Shown: positions 46,058 through 58,749, counted from the stretch's first letter. The stretch: 64,000 nucleotides of DNA from Cristatella mucedo (GCA_009760855.2 WPIO01000031.1:3039001-3103000); one strand, 5' to 3'. Translations and numbers: made by a program. Notes: generated from the sequence alone by a model not told the origin.

Positions 46058-46255
46058 CTTCGTTTTGCGTGAAGTTGAAGTAAACTTCGTCGCTGACGTT
46101 CCCCGGCGGCTTGTGCACGCACTTGTTGTTGAGCGATCCGCTGAACAGCTGCAGCCCGACCAGGGCGAATATGGACAGTATGAATAGAGCTAGGATCATG
46201 ACGTCACGCAGGCGTATGACTGCCACCATCAACGCACCGACAATGGTCTTGAGAC
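46058..46255 (-). CDS. Nav1: Sodium channel exon: domain I S4-S5 linker, S5 and start of the turret
   Basis: The 198-bp exon begins after GATTTGCAG and encodes the S4-S5 linker [20 protein letters not shown], the S5 helix ([19 protein letters not shown]) and the first part of the extracellular loop. The loop contains the conserved NKC and two N-glycosylation sequons, NVS and NFT. It ends one base into a codon (TQNE, then G) before GTGAGC. The next exon, 8.4 kb away, supplies AT to make aspartate. Confidence 0.96.
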
Positions 46256-46439
46256 CTGCAAATCGCATCGTGCCACGATGCCTAGCACGAGTGAGCACTA
46301 TCAGCAGCAGCTGCTGCTGTTGCGAGAGCTCCGGCGCAGACGTTCCCAGAAGACGACCAGAGCTGCTTGGCCCCATATCGTCCTGCCTAAGCCAAGCGTT
46401 TGCTGCAAGCCTGCTGCGGTGACGGCTAGCGGCTGGTAC

Positions 46440-46543
46440 CTGGAACAACGGCCACGGTCTTCAGGGCTCGCAGAACTCGGAACGTCCGCAGAGCGGACAG
46501 GTTGCCAAGGCTGTCCACCTTTTCTGCGGCCAGCATCACGTAC
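46440..46543 (-). CDS. Nav1: Sodium channel exon: domain I S3-S4 voltage sensor
   Basis: The 104-bp exon follows a TGATGCAG acceptor and encodes [20 protein letters not shown], then [15 protein letters not shown]. The arginines and lysine of [10 protein letters not shown] are the gating charges of DI-S4, spaced every third residue. The block [15 protein letters not shown] is nearly invariant across animal sodium channels. The one base at its 5' end completes the glycine begun in the previous exon, and it ends one base into the glycine of VVPG, continued as LKTIVG in the next exon only 184 bp away. Donor is GTACCA. Confidence 0.96.
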
Positions 46544-46934
46544 CTGCATCACGTGACAGGAGCGCACCTCGACAACAGCTCTCGAGCATACGCCACCGCT
46601 GCTGCTGCTGCTTCCGCTGCTGCCGCTGCCGCTGCTGCTGCTGCCGCCACCGCTGCTCTCGCAGCGCTCACTCGGCTGCTGAAGCGGCTTGAGCCGCTGC
46701 AGCAGTAATCGCTGCAGGAAGACGGACAGACGGTGCACGGCCGCCTTTGTCTGCGAAGCAAGAACATTGCTGCCAGTGTTCGCTGACTGCTTCGTTTGAG
46801 AATATTTATGCTCCATGGAAATAGGCTGGTTGATGGCATCTGACCTTAGACCGGAAACTAATATGCTCGGAGCCTGAGCCAATGTCGAGCGCATCAGTGT
46901 ACAAGCCGATGACGCGAGCCATCGATGTAGCTCC

Positions 46935-47960
46935 GTCCTAAGATCACACGGCCACCAAGACTTTGTGGGCATTATGCAGGAGAGTTTTGTACATAGCGCA
47001 CTCAAAACCTAAGTGGTATTCGGTATGAATTCCATAGCCAACACACTTCATCTCACGCAAGAATGAGAAAGTGAGAAGAATAGCACAGTCAGGAGAGCAG
47101 TTGAGGTAGTGAGTAACATGGAGTTGCAGTTCAGGTTGGCTGGAAGGATGTGCCATAGTCGGCAGCAAAAAAGTAGATGTCGTTGCATAAGAACTGTGGA
47201 AGTGAGTTCCACAGTCTAGGGCCTGCAGGGCAAACGTTTCTGTCGCCAACACTCTTTAACTGAAGCAATGGAACTGCTTATTGATTGTCCGTACAGGACG
47301 GATGGCACAAGGAGGCTGAAACTGGTGCAATAGTTTAGCTAGGTACTAAGGAGCCCAGCCGTTGAGGGCCATGTGGGTCAGCGTAAGAACTTTGCTCTGT
47401 ATCCACTGTATTCACTGATCAAATGCAGCCATCCTAGCTCTTTTAGCAAAGGAGACACGTGGTCAAAGCTCTTGGATTTGTAAACTAGCCTTGCAGCCCT
47501 ATTCATCACCATCTTCAGTGGCCTAGTGGTTTTTTTTTCTGTAGCCCAGCCAAAAGGGAATTACAATAATCTACCCGACATCGAACGAATGAGCTATTTA
47601 AATTTTTTGGAAGTCACTTTGGAAGACAGTTGTTAATTTTGGATAGGGATTGGACGTGATGGCCATGTGAAAGCTGTCTTCTCAAAGAAGCCTTCAAAAT
47701 GTAGACTGCTGTCGAAGAAGATGCCTAAATTCCTAGCACAACGTGATGGTTGCACAACGGCAGCATCTATATAGGAAGCGAAAAGCCTTCTAGTCCACCA
47801 CACGTTGGGGTGTCCTATGAGTAGCAGTCCCGATGTATTGTCGTTTAGCTTTAGGAATTTTGCTGACATTCAGGATCGAATGTCAGCAAAGGCAAGCATT
47901 CAGCTTATCACTTGCTCAAGAAAGTGAAGACGGCATTGTAAGAAACCTCGTGCCAATAAA
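46935..47960 (-). mobile_element. LINE family 2, degenerate copy
   Basis: It parallels 9400-10330 in order: GAGAGCAGTTGAGGTAGTG, GAGTTCCACAGTCTAG, GTGGTCAAAGCTC, CAAAAGGGAATTACAATAAT. A minus frame at 47633-47869 includes SAKFLKLND, corresponding to SENFLKLND of the copy at 10242-10469. Multiple stops. Confidence 0.82.
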
Positions 47961-47999
47961 CCGGCACCCCAGCAAAAAATGTCCAAGCCGGAATTCGAT

Positions 48000-48240
48000 G
48001 TGAAAATGAGAACAATGCTTATGATGCATGCTGACACTGTTGCATGCTGCCACTAACCACACTTGCTTGCTGACCATGTGCATGTCACCCCTAACCTATG
48101 CTATTCATGTTGTTTATCTAGCATGCTACCCCTAGCCACTCGCTCGTGTTTCCTTTGCAGCAAATGTAAAGTGCCTAAAGAGATTGAGTTCTCTGAGGTA
48201 CTTTATCAAGTTTATTATTATTATTATTACAACAAGCAAC
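48000..48240 (+). mobile_element. LINE family 1, 3' tail
   Basis: GCATGCTGCCACTAACCACA, TTTGCAGCAAATGTAAAG, AGATTGAGTTCTCTGAGG and (ATT)n, as at 28580-28800. Confidence 0.85.
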
Positions 48241-48894
48241 GTGGTACAAAGGAAAATTCATAGTCAATGAAAAGGCCTAGAAAAGGCTAGATCCTCTAGT
48301 CACCCTTAGCCTTTGCTAGCCAGTCATCCTAGCCAGGCCAGGCCTTGCCTGGCCTGGCCTGGCCTGGTCTGACCCTCCCTGGTCTGATCTGGCCATCCCT
48401 GGCCCGTGCCCACCAGCCGGATAACGGGGCAATGGAATTCATAGATTGCATCTTGTTATGCAGTCATTTGCCAGAGGCTGGCGGATGCACAGTCATGGTG
48501 AGCGATCAGTGATGGACCGGTGCTGCAATTAGCCAGACATGAGCGTTTTCTCGTATCGCTCTACTCTGATTGCAAATGGCGAATCGTCTCCTGAATGCAG
48601 CTGCCTCATTCCTAATAATGCATATGCTTCTAGACTGTACCTGGTGCCGAGCGACACTGTAGGTCAGTTGTGGCAAGACTGGACTATGATCAAATAACCT
48701 GCTGATATAATCACTGCCTTTAAAATAAGCATCAGCCTCATCTCAGAATTCCACAAGTTTTCCCGATTAGTTTAGTGCATTTTTCTAAGACGAGCCACCC
48801 ATCGGGCCACAGGGGTTGACTGTTGACTGGTCACGTGGCTAGCAGTACTTTGACTTTATTGGCTGGGCAGACTGCTGAGAGCAGGCTTGGCTTT

Positions 48895-49105
48895 TTTGTG
48901 CTTATGTGTGCTGATACTGTGCATGCTGCCAATAACCACACTTGCATGCTGACCCTGTGAGTGACATCCCTAACCATGCTATTCCTGTTTTTTATTGAGC
49001 ACGCTACCACTAGCCATTCAAATGTGCTTCGTTTGCACCAAATGTAAATCCTAGAAAGAGATTGAGTTCTCTGGGGGCGTTAGATCAAATGTATTATTCT
49101 TATTT
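48895..49105 (+). mobile_element. LINE family 1, 3' tail
   Basis: GCTTATGTGTGCTGATACTG, GCATGCTGCCAATAACCACA, AAAGAGATTGAGTTCTCTGG, then a short T/A-rich end. A second, diverged copy about 0.7 kb from the previous one. Confidence 0.82.
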
Positions 49106-49730
49106 TCATTGTTACTGTTATCGAATAACATGCTAGTACCAGCAGGAGCTGGGCTGCATCTTTCTTTTCAGCAAGCGATTCAACAGTTTCTAGCCAAGCA
49201 CGGGAGTCACGCTGCACCAGATTTCGGATGCTCGGGGCCTCACTCTATTCACCTGTTTCCATTTCGCCACATCTTTCAATCAATTCAAGCAAGCTCCGCG
49301 CGAGCAATGAGCACCATCGCAGCCTTAACAGCAGAAGACAGGATCACGTGCACACGGACGAACGGTGGAGCTGATCTCAAGAGAGCCTGCTACAGACGGC
49401 TGGACCGTGCCAGTCGCATTTGACCCACCCGACTCTCGCTGCAGTTCCACGAGCAGAGCACAAGTACAGCAACCGAAGCAGGCAGGATCAGCACGAGATC
49501 GCTAGCAGGCACTCACATGCACATGCATTCGCACTAGACGGAGCGTGCCGTGCTGCTCAGTCAGGCAGGGGCCAGGTTACAGACTCCCAGTCTAAGGAGC
49601 CTGCAGCTTGTGACTGGTGCTATTGTTAGCAGCCGGTGTAGAAGTCGGCGAGCGAGCGAAACGGGTTGGAGCTCACGATGGCTGGCCAGTGCTGCTGTCC
49701 CTGTTGCCTAGGCGGCGGCAGACGCTGCTC

Positions 49731-49790
49731 TCACCCTTAGCATGTGCCGATGCACTCACCCCAAGCATGTGCCGATGCACTCACCCTAAG
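49731..49790 (-). repeat. 25-bp tandem repeat carrying the 5' splice site (2.4 copies)
   Basis: Two near-identical 25-bp units (49741-49765 and 49766-49790, one mismatch) and a partial third (49731-49740) each contain, on the minus strand, a GGTGAG donor. The GT dinucleotides fall at 49784, 49759 and 49734, exactly 25 bp apart. The first is the donor that fits the protein. The others would add 25 or 50 bases and bring a TGA into frame at once. Confidence 0.85.
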
Positions 49791-49913
49791 CATATGACGA
49801 AGAAGTCCAAATAGTTCCACGGGTCTCGAAGATAGGTGAACGGCTGCAGAATTATGCCTCTTGCAACCACCTTCACTAGGAACTCTACTGTGTATATAGC
49901 CAGACAGGCGTTC
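49785..49913 (-). CDS. Nav1: Sodium channel exon: domain I S2 to start of S3
   Basis: The 129-bp exon starts after a TTTTTTTATAG acceptor and reads [19 protein letters not shown], then [20 protein letters not shown]. This matches the family pattern IYTFE..VK..ARGF....FTYLRD.WNWLDF of DI-S2/S3. The first base completes a codon begun in an unseen exon; the exon ends after two bases of a glycine codon (GG). The first exon I could recognise in transcription order is this one; the S1 exon should lie further right. The 5' splice site is GTGAGTGC and sits inside a 25-bp tandem duplication (see separate entry), so two more GGTGAG sites lie 25 and 50 bp into the intron. Reading past the first donor meets TGA in the next codon. 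Confidence 0.95.
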
Positions 49914-50739
49914 CTATAAAAAAAATGACGCCATTGGCAGGGTTAGCCAGCCACTGGGCCGAGCAGACAGCGAAAGCATGGCGCAGCGAGCAGAGTGGCC
50001 AGCACTGAAAGCAGCCAGCCTATTCGCATGTGCATGCTCGTGACGTGAACAACAGTGGCCGCACCCGAAGCCCCACGTTCGATGCAGTGGTGCTTGTAGG
50101 GGGGGGGGGCAGTGTGGTATGCTGAGAACGAGAGCACGGTCGTTGCAAGTGGAGATAAGAGGATTCAGCTCCGTTAGGCGAATTCCGTGCTAGATGCTTC
50201 TCGAAGCCTCTGCTCACTCTAGGGATCAGGGGTTTCTAACCTCTGCTCAAACGATGACGTATTGTGGACCGGCCCGTGAGCAACTGGGATCCATTGAGAA
50301 TCATCCGAATCGATCCACTGCAGATCAGCAGAATAACTCTTGTGCTCATTAAGCAGCACTACTGGGGAGGTGGGAGGAGGCACGTCTGCCAAAACTATTC
50401 TGCACCCTGCATCCCTTTTGCTTTCTCGGCTAATTAATTGACTTGCAGAGTGTCTTCTGGTCGCCATGGGGAATGTGGTGAAATTAGGCTGAGTCGCTCG
50501 GCGATTCACATCCTTGTCTGACATGTGGTCGCCATTGGAGCAAGCATGCTATCGAAGCCTGCGCAGAAAGTGACAGGCAAATGTTCGTTTTTCCTGATAT
50601 GTCATCGACAAGTCCGGAGGTATCGAGGCCTTTGTAATAGTCGGTGGCAAGCTTCTGAGGCTGATCGCAGAGAATTGCTATGGATAATGGTGGGTGTAAG
50701 CTATTCGTAAGACCCCCCCCCTCGCGAACCGGTGAGACC

Positions 50740-50752
50740 TGAGAGAGAGAGA

Positions 50753-50811
<59 letters not shown>
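50740..50811. repeat. (GA)n microsatellite
   Basis: A GA tract of about 70 bp with one GG interruption. Confidence 0.97.
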
Positions 50812-50815
<4 letters not shown>

Positions 50816-51329
50816 ACTGCAGCTCAAACATCCAAGCATTGTATCACAGGAGCTATGCATTGGCTGCTTACTGATCAGATACATGTGCAAAACAGTAATA
50901 CAACTTGCTATAATTAAAGCATGCTTATAGTGCCTTAAGATAAATTAATACTTAGCTAAGCATGTAAAATTGGCTTTAAATGAAGTATTTAAGCATATCA
51001 ACTGACTCCAAAAGACTTTGAGTTATTATTATTTTAATGATTATCGCAAGGACAAGTACGACAGCTATTAGAAAATAGAGGACTCAGCACGTTACGAGGA
51101 AGCGGCTGATGTTTAGCTTTGCTTGAAATACCGGCAAGTCAGATGATCCAATGTCAGTCAGTAGCGATTTTCAGAAGCTAAGTGCACGGCAACTGAAAGC
51201 ATGGCATCCAGAGAGACTTTCAGGTTAGTTAGAGGCACTGCCACTAGGGGATTCAGGTCACGTGACCGTAGGAGTTTCGAGGGATGAGGGGAGGACCCGA
51301 GAGTGAATTGCTCAGAAGGAAAGCGTCCG

Positions 51330-52680
51330 GACTTGCAATTAGCTGACCGGGCCCATGAGTCGACGAGCTGCTCGATGGGAAGCATGAGCAGGCGAGTCAG
51401 AGTGACACGTGACACGTTGGGTGGCACACCTGCCAATCCAGTTCAGTCGACACTCTCGGTCGGTGCAGAAGTGGCACTCTGCAGCACCTTGCGGATGGCT
51501 GTCAGCGAGTCCTCCCACGTCGTCAATTGCATCTGGCAATCCTCGGGCGCAAGGAACTGGGAGACGGCCCATGCCACGTACTGCCAAAGTGACTAGTCAG
51601 GCCAGCCTTGTGCGACCAGCCCCAGAGATCGGTAAAAAAGTTAAAGGAGTCGATAGAGTAGATGATCCACTGGCTTTCAGACATTTCTCGCACTTGCTGT
51701 GCTCCAGGTGCCAAGGTGTCGCGAGTGTCCTGCAGTCAAGAAGTCCACTGGATGAATGCAGCTTGCATCTTGAGTCCTGACATAAGACTACAGCTATGGA
51801 CATAACTTTCTGCTGATGTCAGACGTCTTGGTTTGAACTGGTACTTACAAACGTCTCGTACAAAACCTGACGAGCACGTAGGCACTCTTGCTGAACCCGG
51901 CATGACTCTATCGTGTGACCACGAAGTAACGAGTAAACCAAATGGGAGCCAAAGAAAGGGAGGGGTGCCACGTGTCCGAATTTCCAAGGAAGTGGCAAAA
52001 GAGCCTGCCTGCCAAGCAGCCCAGGCACATGCACCTCTTCGTAAGATGTCCTAGGGCCTCGACCTTTGGAAAGCACCACCCAAGGAGTCGAAGGTCACGA
52101 AGTCCGTGAGGTGGTCGCGAAAACTCGGGCTCTCGAGCCAGCCGACAACGTGTAAGTTGCGATGGCTGAAGACTGTGTCAAGGTCTCTACATTACCATGG
52201 ACTGGGTAACCAATCATGGAGAGCTTGAGGGCCAGGCTGACCGAAACCTGCCAGACACCCCTCATCTAACCGATCCCGGGGAGGTCAGGCTTCGCATCCT
52301 TCTTATCTCATTATGCCCTTGGCGTTATGTGAGCATGGACAAGGAGTCTTGGAGTTCAAGTTGAAGCGAAATAAAGGACACTGTCTAGCCATTCCAGCTG
52401 ATCGTCGTACTCAGTTGCTGCACTTGTGCAAAGGCTCAGCCAGTGGGCTGCTGATACACGTGCACGAACTGCCGACTGCGAGCCAACCCGGGCAGCAGGG
52501 TCCAGTTCGCGTGCACGCCCGTGGGGCCAGGCAGTGCCAGCACGATCGCCACGTCGGTCCATCGGAGGGAAAACTGAGCTGAATCGGACCAGCAGGCCAC
52601 GGGCAATCGAAGTGCCACGCCCATCTTGCCTCGGGCAAACAAATGCCGAAGACAAGTCAAACACTTCGAAAGCATTGATC
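51330..52680 (-). pseudogene. Coding-like stretch of unknown identity, probably decayed
   Basis: Conservative-looking peptide pieces occur on the minus strand in shifting frames. 52675-52436 has ARGKMGVALRLPVACWSDSA and FSLRWTDVAIVLALPG. Near 52170-52080 lies FSHRNLHVVGWLESPSF, then RDHLTDFVTFDSLGG. 51990-51850 has CRVQQECLRARQVLYETF, ending at a GTAAGT. 51714-51610 has SQWIIYSIDSFNFFTDLWGW. 51585-51420 has WQYVAWAVSQFLAPEDCQMQ. They do not join into one frame: stops and shifts separate them. It could be a decayed gene copy, a mobile-element protein, or short exons of a nested gene. I do not recognise the family. Confidence 0.35.
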
Positions 52681-54042
52681 GATCTCGTGGAGGTCTTCCC
52701 GCCCATCGACTGGCTAATGGCGCTTCGACAATGCTCCATTCTCTTCAACTGAGCATACGTACAGACCCACTTCGGTCTCTCGATGGCCTGTACCTGACCA
52801 GGGAACTGGCAAGTAACAACAAGCATTGCAGAATGCACGCACACAAACACACAAGGCACGTGATATCACTCTAGAGGAAGAATTCGAATGCATGCAAAGC
52901 ACCGGAGCCCGTAGTCCAGGACGAAAATGGAAGATAAGAACATACATGTACACTAAAGGGCCAGAGAGCAAATCTGCTCAAGACGAGCTGAAGCAGCATC
53001 TTCGGCCGGACTGGGTACTAATCTGAGAGGGGTCAGATTCCTGCAAAGGTCAGTGGCCCGGTAGCTGAGTCGTGAGTATAAAGTGCTATGTGGCCTCGGC
53101 AGAGTCGGGCTGTGTACAGCTCTGACGCGTGCAGTGCTACACTAACCGCGCTCAGCACGTCACGTGCTTGAGTTTTCATATACCGTGAAGCAAAGCTACC
53201 GAGGCATTCATTACAAGCACAATCGGGGACTCGGAGTTTCGAGCGGGCATTTTGTGTAAAGTCCAGTCCTTGTGACCTCCAGTGACCTCCGATTCAGGAT
53301 CTATGGTATTTTGCCCCCCCTCGAACGAGCCTCACCACAAGCCGGGCTCCTAGTCTTGCAATGTAGATCAGTTGCTCTTCTTCTCCATTACCTATCCTGG
53401 ATGTCGCTGAAAAGAAGTGTTGGTCGCCGTCGGCCGAGGATCTTTTCTGCAAACCGGCAGTAGAGTCACTCGAGAGGAGGAGAGGAAACACTAGGGGAGC
53501 TGCATCCAAAATTATTCCGCTGAAGCAATCGCCGGATTATGTGAAGCCCTAATTATTCCTAGCAGATATTTCGACGCAAGAAAGAAAGAAGAGTAGGCCA
53601 CGTCTACCATCGAAAGTTCGACCCACGACCTCTGAGAGCAATGGTTAATACCTTAGAAACTGCTGCTTAATTCTTCCACGGAACGGTAATCAGGCGATGC
53701 GATGTAAGCTGCATTAGTCGCTGGGATGCTTAACAGAATATGTCTGCTAATCTCACTTGTATACGTAGATAGTCTTATCGTGAACCATAGTACCAGTATA
53801 GAGGTAGACACAAAAAATAGCTACCTCGAGGTAGTACAGTAACCTCTTCTGGTTAATACTGCTGAAGCAGTTGGTCATGACTAACTTTGAAAACTGCATG
53901 CGAAATTGTTTTGAAGCCTTAATGTTCCGACATTAAAATCCAGCCCAAAGTTGGCAAATTTTGTTCTCGCATTTCCTTGTCTTCAATGAAATGACGGCAT
54001 GCCTTTGTTCGATTTTATCTAGTGTAAAATAAAGAATTAATG

Positions 54043-54205
54043 GGTCGTGATAGCACAGGAGGTAAGGTGTTAGCTCGTCACGACCGAGGTAGTGGGTTCG
54101 AATTCTACAGTGATCAATCCTTTATTGCCAACTGCAAGCCGCGGTGGTAGTTGTTAAGGTTCTTCTTCTGCTTTACAAGTGAGGCTGTTAAATCGGCTAA
54201 TTAAA
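54043..54205 (+). mobile_element. tRNA-derived SINE, family B
   Basis: GTCGTGATAGCACAGGAGGTAA, GTAGTGGGTTCGAATTCTAC (B box), GCGGTGGTAGTTGTTAAGG and GTTCTTCTTCTGC, then GGCTGTTAAATCGGCTAA. Matches the copy at 18801. Confidence 0.8.
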
Positions 54206-57200
54206 AAAGAAACCTTTAAAAAGATTAATAGATGTTATTTCTATCTTTCAGGTGCTCATTCTACTTAGTTTAATACGAGAAAATGTAGAATCTCACAAAT
54301 TTCAGCCGCTGGAGGTGTACTAGCTCAGCTATGGCAAGCCTGGTGGAAAATGTTCAAGTTTGAAGCAATGGCACTTCAGACTATCCATGATGACAAGTAA
54401 GAATGACCACTTCATACTGCTACTTCTAGCAAAGCAAGTCTCGTAGAAGTAATAGGGTATCAGTAATAGGGTATTGTATTCAACGAAGCGAGTTAGGACA
54501 TCCCAGCTGAGGAAAACATTAATGGTGACAGTGCGATCATTGATTCGTTGCTTCTTTAAACTGCCTTTTGGTGCATTTCAAACTTGATACGAGAAAAGCG
54601 AAAACTTTGAGTCGAACATTCAGGGCTCGTTCGAGTGCAAGATCGAACACAGGTGTTCACTACTGCATATGAGCATAAGCCTACATAGGACACCTCTACA
54701 AATATTTGCAAAGCTTCGACAACTAGGGACCTCGCGATTACGGCGATCCGTAGGGTCTACCTGCTGTTTAAACCCTTTGCATTATATTCTCCCGCAGGAG
54801 CTGCAAAGGTTTTCGGACAAGTTACCTTGTGGCAGGCCATAGAGCTTAGGTCTGTATAACTGCCTGTTCCACACATTACGTCAGTAACAACCTTGAGTGA
54901 AAGACTGGCTGCTGTTGTCTCGTCTGTCGCAGCTGTGATTACGATATTAGAGCTTTCTCTTAACAAGTGAGCAGCCTTAAGCCTCATTCGAGTTACGTGA
55001 CCCGTCTCATTGAGCTTTTTCGACTGCCAATCCAAGAAACATCAATTATACCACTGTCGGTAGTTCGTCGTGGCGATAGGACATTACTCTGGGTATGTAG
55101 CAGCATGCAATCAGGCGTAGACGGCAGCAGCATGTGATATGAAACGTCCTGCAGCAGCATGAGATACGGTATGCAGTGAAGCAGCATGAGATGTAGCACG
55201 CTCTGCAGCGGCATAAGATTCAGCATGCCATTTTGCAACGTCAGTCTCGTATACTCTTTCATTTAGGTTCTCACCTCGGTATTCATCATCTACTGTATCT
55301 GACCACAGCTTCGAGACTCCTACTTTCTCTTTTTGACAGTTGCTTGGACACAGCCTAGTTTCTCAGACTTCAGAGCCACGATGCGTAAATCTGTATCTGT
55401 TCTACTCAGTGTCCCGTGCGATTGTCACCACAGCTTTCAAAGGGTGAATGTTCTTTTAGAATCGCACCACTATGACACCACCCCTATCTGGCTTCCCCAC
55501 TCAGCAACAGTAACGGGTGCATCTGTGTCTGTGTCAGTATCAGTCTGCAGCAGATGCTTCAGCACAATGCCTCGTACATGTATATTTGGCTCTGCTCTGC
55601 TCTGCAGCAGCACTGCGACGGGTTGCATATTACGCTGCATCACCGTCGAGATTAAGCCATTACAGGCTAGATTCCCCTGGAATGTTGCGGGCCTTGGCCC
55701 CCAATTGAGGTGCGAGCTCGGTCACAAAAAAAAGAAGGAGTTTGCCTTCGAAATCGACTTACCCGTCTAGGGCTTACACATGAGAAAATTATTTAAACAC
55801 ACTGCAGCCATGCCACACACGGGCCTAGTCATATTATTCAAGCCCGAGCCCATAGTTATTGCATAATGCACTGATTGCACTGGTCTTAATTACAACAACA
55901 AAACATGCTGCTAAAGTAATGACATAGCCTCGTCTGCAGCTACTCTTTGGGCTGTCCGTCTGTATGTGCAAGAGGTGGCACCTATCAGTCCTGATCAACC
56001 GCAGCTTTGATAATGAGCTCGCGCGAGAGAGCAAGAAAGAGTGAGCAGCAGTAGCGGCTATTGATTTAAGGGCCGAGGAACTTGAGTACGAGCATGCAAA
56101 GAGCAAACGACTGCCGTCCATAGCAAGCAATCGGCTTATGTTGAGTCATTAATTAATAAGTTAGATGTGCCGATGTAGTCAATGGATGTAGATGAGTGCT
56201 TACTAGTCCGTCCGGACATTGCCAAGCCAGGAAACTGTATAGCCTATAGTGGCAGGAATTCTAGGGTACACAGGGTGCAATTAAAGCCTGATGCCCTCAG
56301 GGGACTAGCCGGCATCGGCTAGTAGACATCATTTATGCAAAGCTGGCAGAGCTGGCAGAGCTGGCATATGGCCGGAGCAAAGACATAAAGGACACTGGGC
56401 ATAACGCCATGCATAACGTCTGCTCGAGGTGTGCCTTAGAAACGTGAGTGAACAAAGTTCTGAACCACGGGACAGGGGGTGAAACACCAACCAGTGCGAC
56501 AGCAGAATAGGTTGTAGCTTTTGCAAAGAGCATCCAAGCCTGGGAAAGTTAGTCGTACAGCTGTCTGTAGTGGTGATGAAAGAAGGAAAGCCAAATGATG
56601 TAACGAACACACTGGCGTCCCAGAGATCACGTAGTGCTAAGAACTTTAAAGGGTAATCCTCAGAGGGGTCCACTAATATGAACCTACATCATTTTGAATA
56701 TAGGTGAGTCCGGTCGTTCGTCCAGCAAAAAGAAGTCGCTGACGTCATGCTTTACGTAGTGCCCTTTGCGATGTTCAAAGATCTACTAGGATTGCACAGC
56801 TGTGGTGTGTGCCCTGTCACACGCAATAGAGGGGAGAATGTTTACCAATTTTCGTATGTAACTGCAGCATACACTTTCACAGTTAAAATTGAATATTAAA
56901 TTGTGCATTGAACAATGAAATACTAAAAAGCAGGCTTTAGGTAATTAATAATGCATCTGAGCGAAGTGCATATAATGGTACAGTGGAACGGATAAAAATT
57001 AAATGAATGGAATCGGATAAAGATTTAATTTAATTTAAACTAAATAAAATATTAATGTATAAATTATAATTAAATTAATTTTAATTAGTTAGATAAAAGA
57101 TAAAAATTAGGTGAAAGGATAAAAATTAAATAAAAGAAGAGTCTGACTGGGGGGGGGCCAGTCAGTCTAATTGCCTCAGTCTCTGAGTCACTAAGGCTTT

Positions 57201-57212
57201 GCCTGTTCGCAG

Positions 57213-57491
<279 letters not shown>

Positions 57492-57699
57492 GGAGCCTGC
57501 TGGTGAAAAAACCACGATGGATAAGAGGGTGCTAGTCTATAGCGTGAGCTCATAGCCAAACCTACACTCGTGGTTCAAGTTCGGTAGACAAAAGACTTTT
57601 TTTGCAATTCCACGTTTGGATTATGAGTTAAAATAACATCATCGAGATTCAGAAATATTCTGCTCGACGCTTATAGCAGCAGTTGACGAAGCAGCTGAT

Positions 57700-58175
57700 T
57701 CGATGGGTCCCACAGGCCCGAGTGCTTGCCAGAGCTTGCGAAGCCTTCGCCAAGAAAGGAGCGGTCCTGACAGCTAACAGGTTTATTCGACCACGAGCCT
57801 GCAAGCATTGTCCGCAAGCCGGCAAGCGATTCCTACACTTAAGGATCGTTGGCGACAGACGTTTTTGCCCTGCAGGCCCTAGAATGTGGAACTCGCTTTC
57901 ACAGTTCTTAAGGCAACGACAACTACTCTCCTCCTGCCGACTATAGCTCATCCTTTTCAGCGGTCCTGAGCTGCTACCTCCATGCCACTCACCAACTCAA
58001 CTGCTCTCCTGACTCTGCTATGCTTCCCACTTTCTCTTTGTTGCGAGAGACGAAGTCTGTTGGCTACCGAATGCGTACCGAAAGCCGCTCAGACTTTAAG
58101 TGCTCTACATACAAAACTCTCCTGCGTAACTCCCACATTGTCTTTGTGGCTTTGCGGAGTTACAGATGGAGATGC
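57700..58175 (+). mobile_element. LINE family 2, 3' coding fragment
   Basis: The plus strand reads VGDRRFCPAGPRMWNSLSQF, matching VGDRSFSSAGPRLWNSLPQF of the LINE at 9660. Then a frame with CCTGACTCTGCTATGCTTCC, CTACCGAATGCGTACCGAAA and GCTTTGCGGAGTTACAGATG. It is the same 3' region as 9360-9700 in the opposite orientation. Confidence 0.85.
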
Positions 58176-58747
58176 CGCAATTTCCATGCACCCGCTTCAC
58201 GGCCACAGCCATTTCTCTATTCCAACCAATCGGCGCGTGTGGTAGCCCTCCAACCGAAGCCGCCGTTGACCGCTTTCAATCTGCATCCGCGTTCGTACCG
58301 CGGGCGCGAAGCAGCCTCGCCAAAGCAAAAAGCAGAAGGAAATTGCACGCTCGCACCGCGAACAGCGCCGCTTTGTCCGCAGCTCAGAAAGTTCGATTGC
58401 GATTTACATTACGCGAAATACGGCAAGTAGCAGCCAGCCCCGAACGCGAGAGCGCCGCTCGCTCGAGCCGGCGAGGCGCGAGGCGCGAGCTCGTGATGGC
58501 GCCAAAGATCTCGCTCGAAATCGCCAGCTGCCACTTCTGCCTCGTGCACTAATGCCGCGCTGCGAGACGCGTTGACCGCTGGGGGGACAAGGCTGGGCGA
58601 CCGCTCGGAGCTCTGCATTCTCGAGCGAGCCGCCATTTTGTGAGGCTAAGAACTCGAACGAGCCTGCGATTGAGCTGTGCAGCTCGACGCTCGAAGACCG
58701 AGCGGCTATAGCCTGCTGAGGAGATGCTTGAGCGTGGGCGCGCGCAC

Positions 58748-58749
<2 letters not shown>

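Larger units (their letters stand above)
46544..49784 (-). other. Intron between DI-S2/S3 and S3/S4 exons
   Basis: The intron is 3.2 kb, with GCT/GCC triplet runs near 46590-46700, LINE pieces (listed), CCTGG repeats near 48320-48372, and otherwise nothing recognised. Confidence 0.7.
49914..57210. other. Region upstream of the first recognised exon
   Basis: The 5' coding exons (N-terminus and DI-S1) should lie in transcription order to the right of 49913, but I could not find them here. The stretch holds a (GA)n tract, a SINE and an unidentified coding-like block (listed). 53.0-54.0 kb and 54.2-57.2 kb show no recognisable gene. Confidence 0.55.

Noticed and set aside
50219-50524. 101-codon minus frame as a channel N-terminal exon
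   Set aside because: No match to the conserved N-terminal motifs of the family, and it ends at a stop before any usable donor.
52356-52859. 167-codon minus frame as a gene
   Set aside because: The more protein-like peptide in this stretch lies in another frame (52675-52436); this frame appears to be its shadow.
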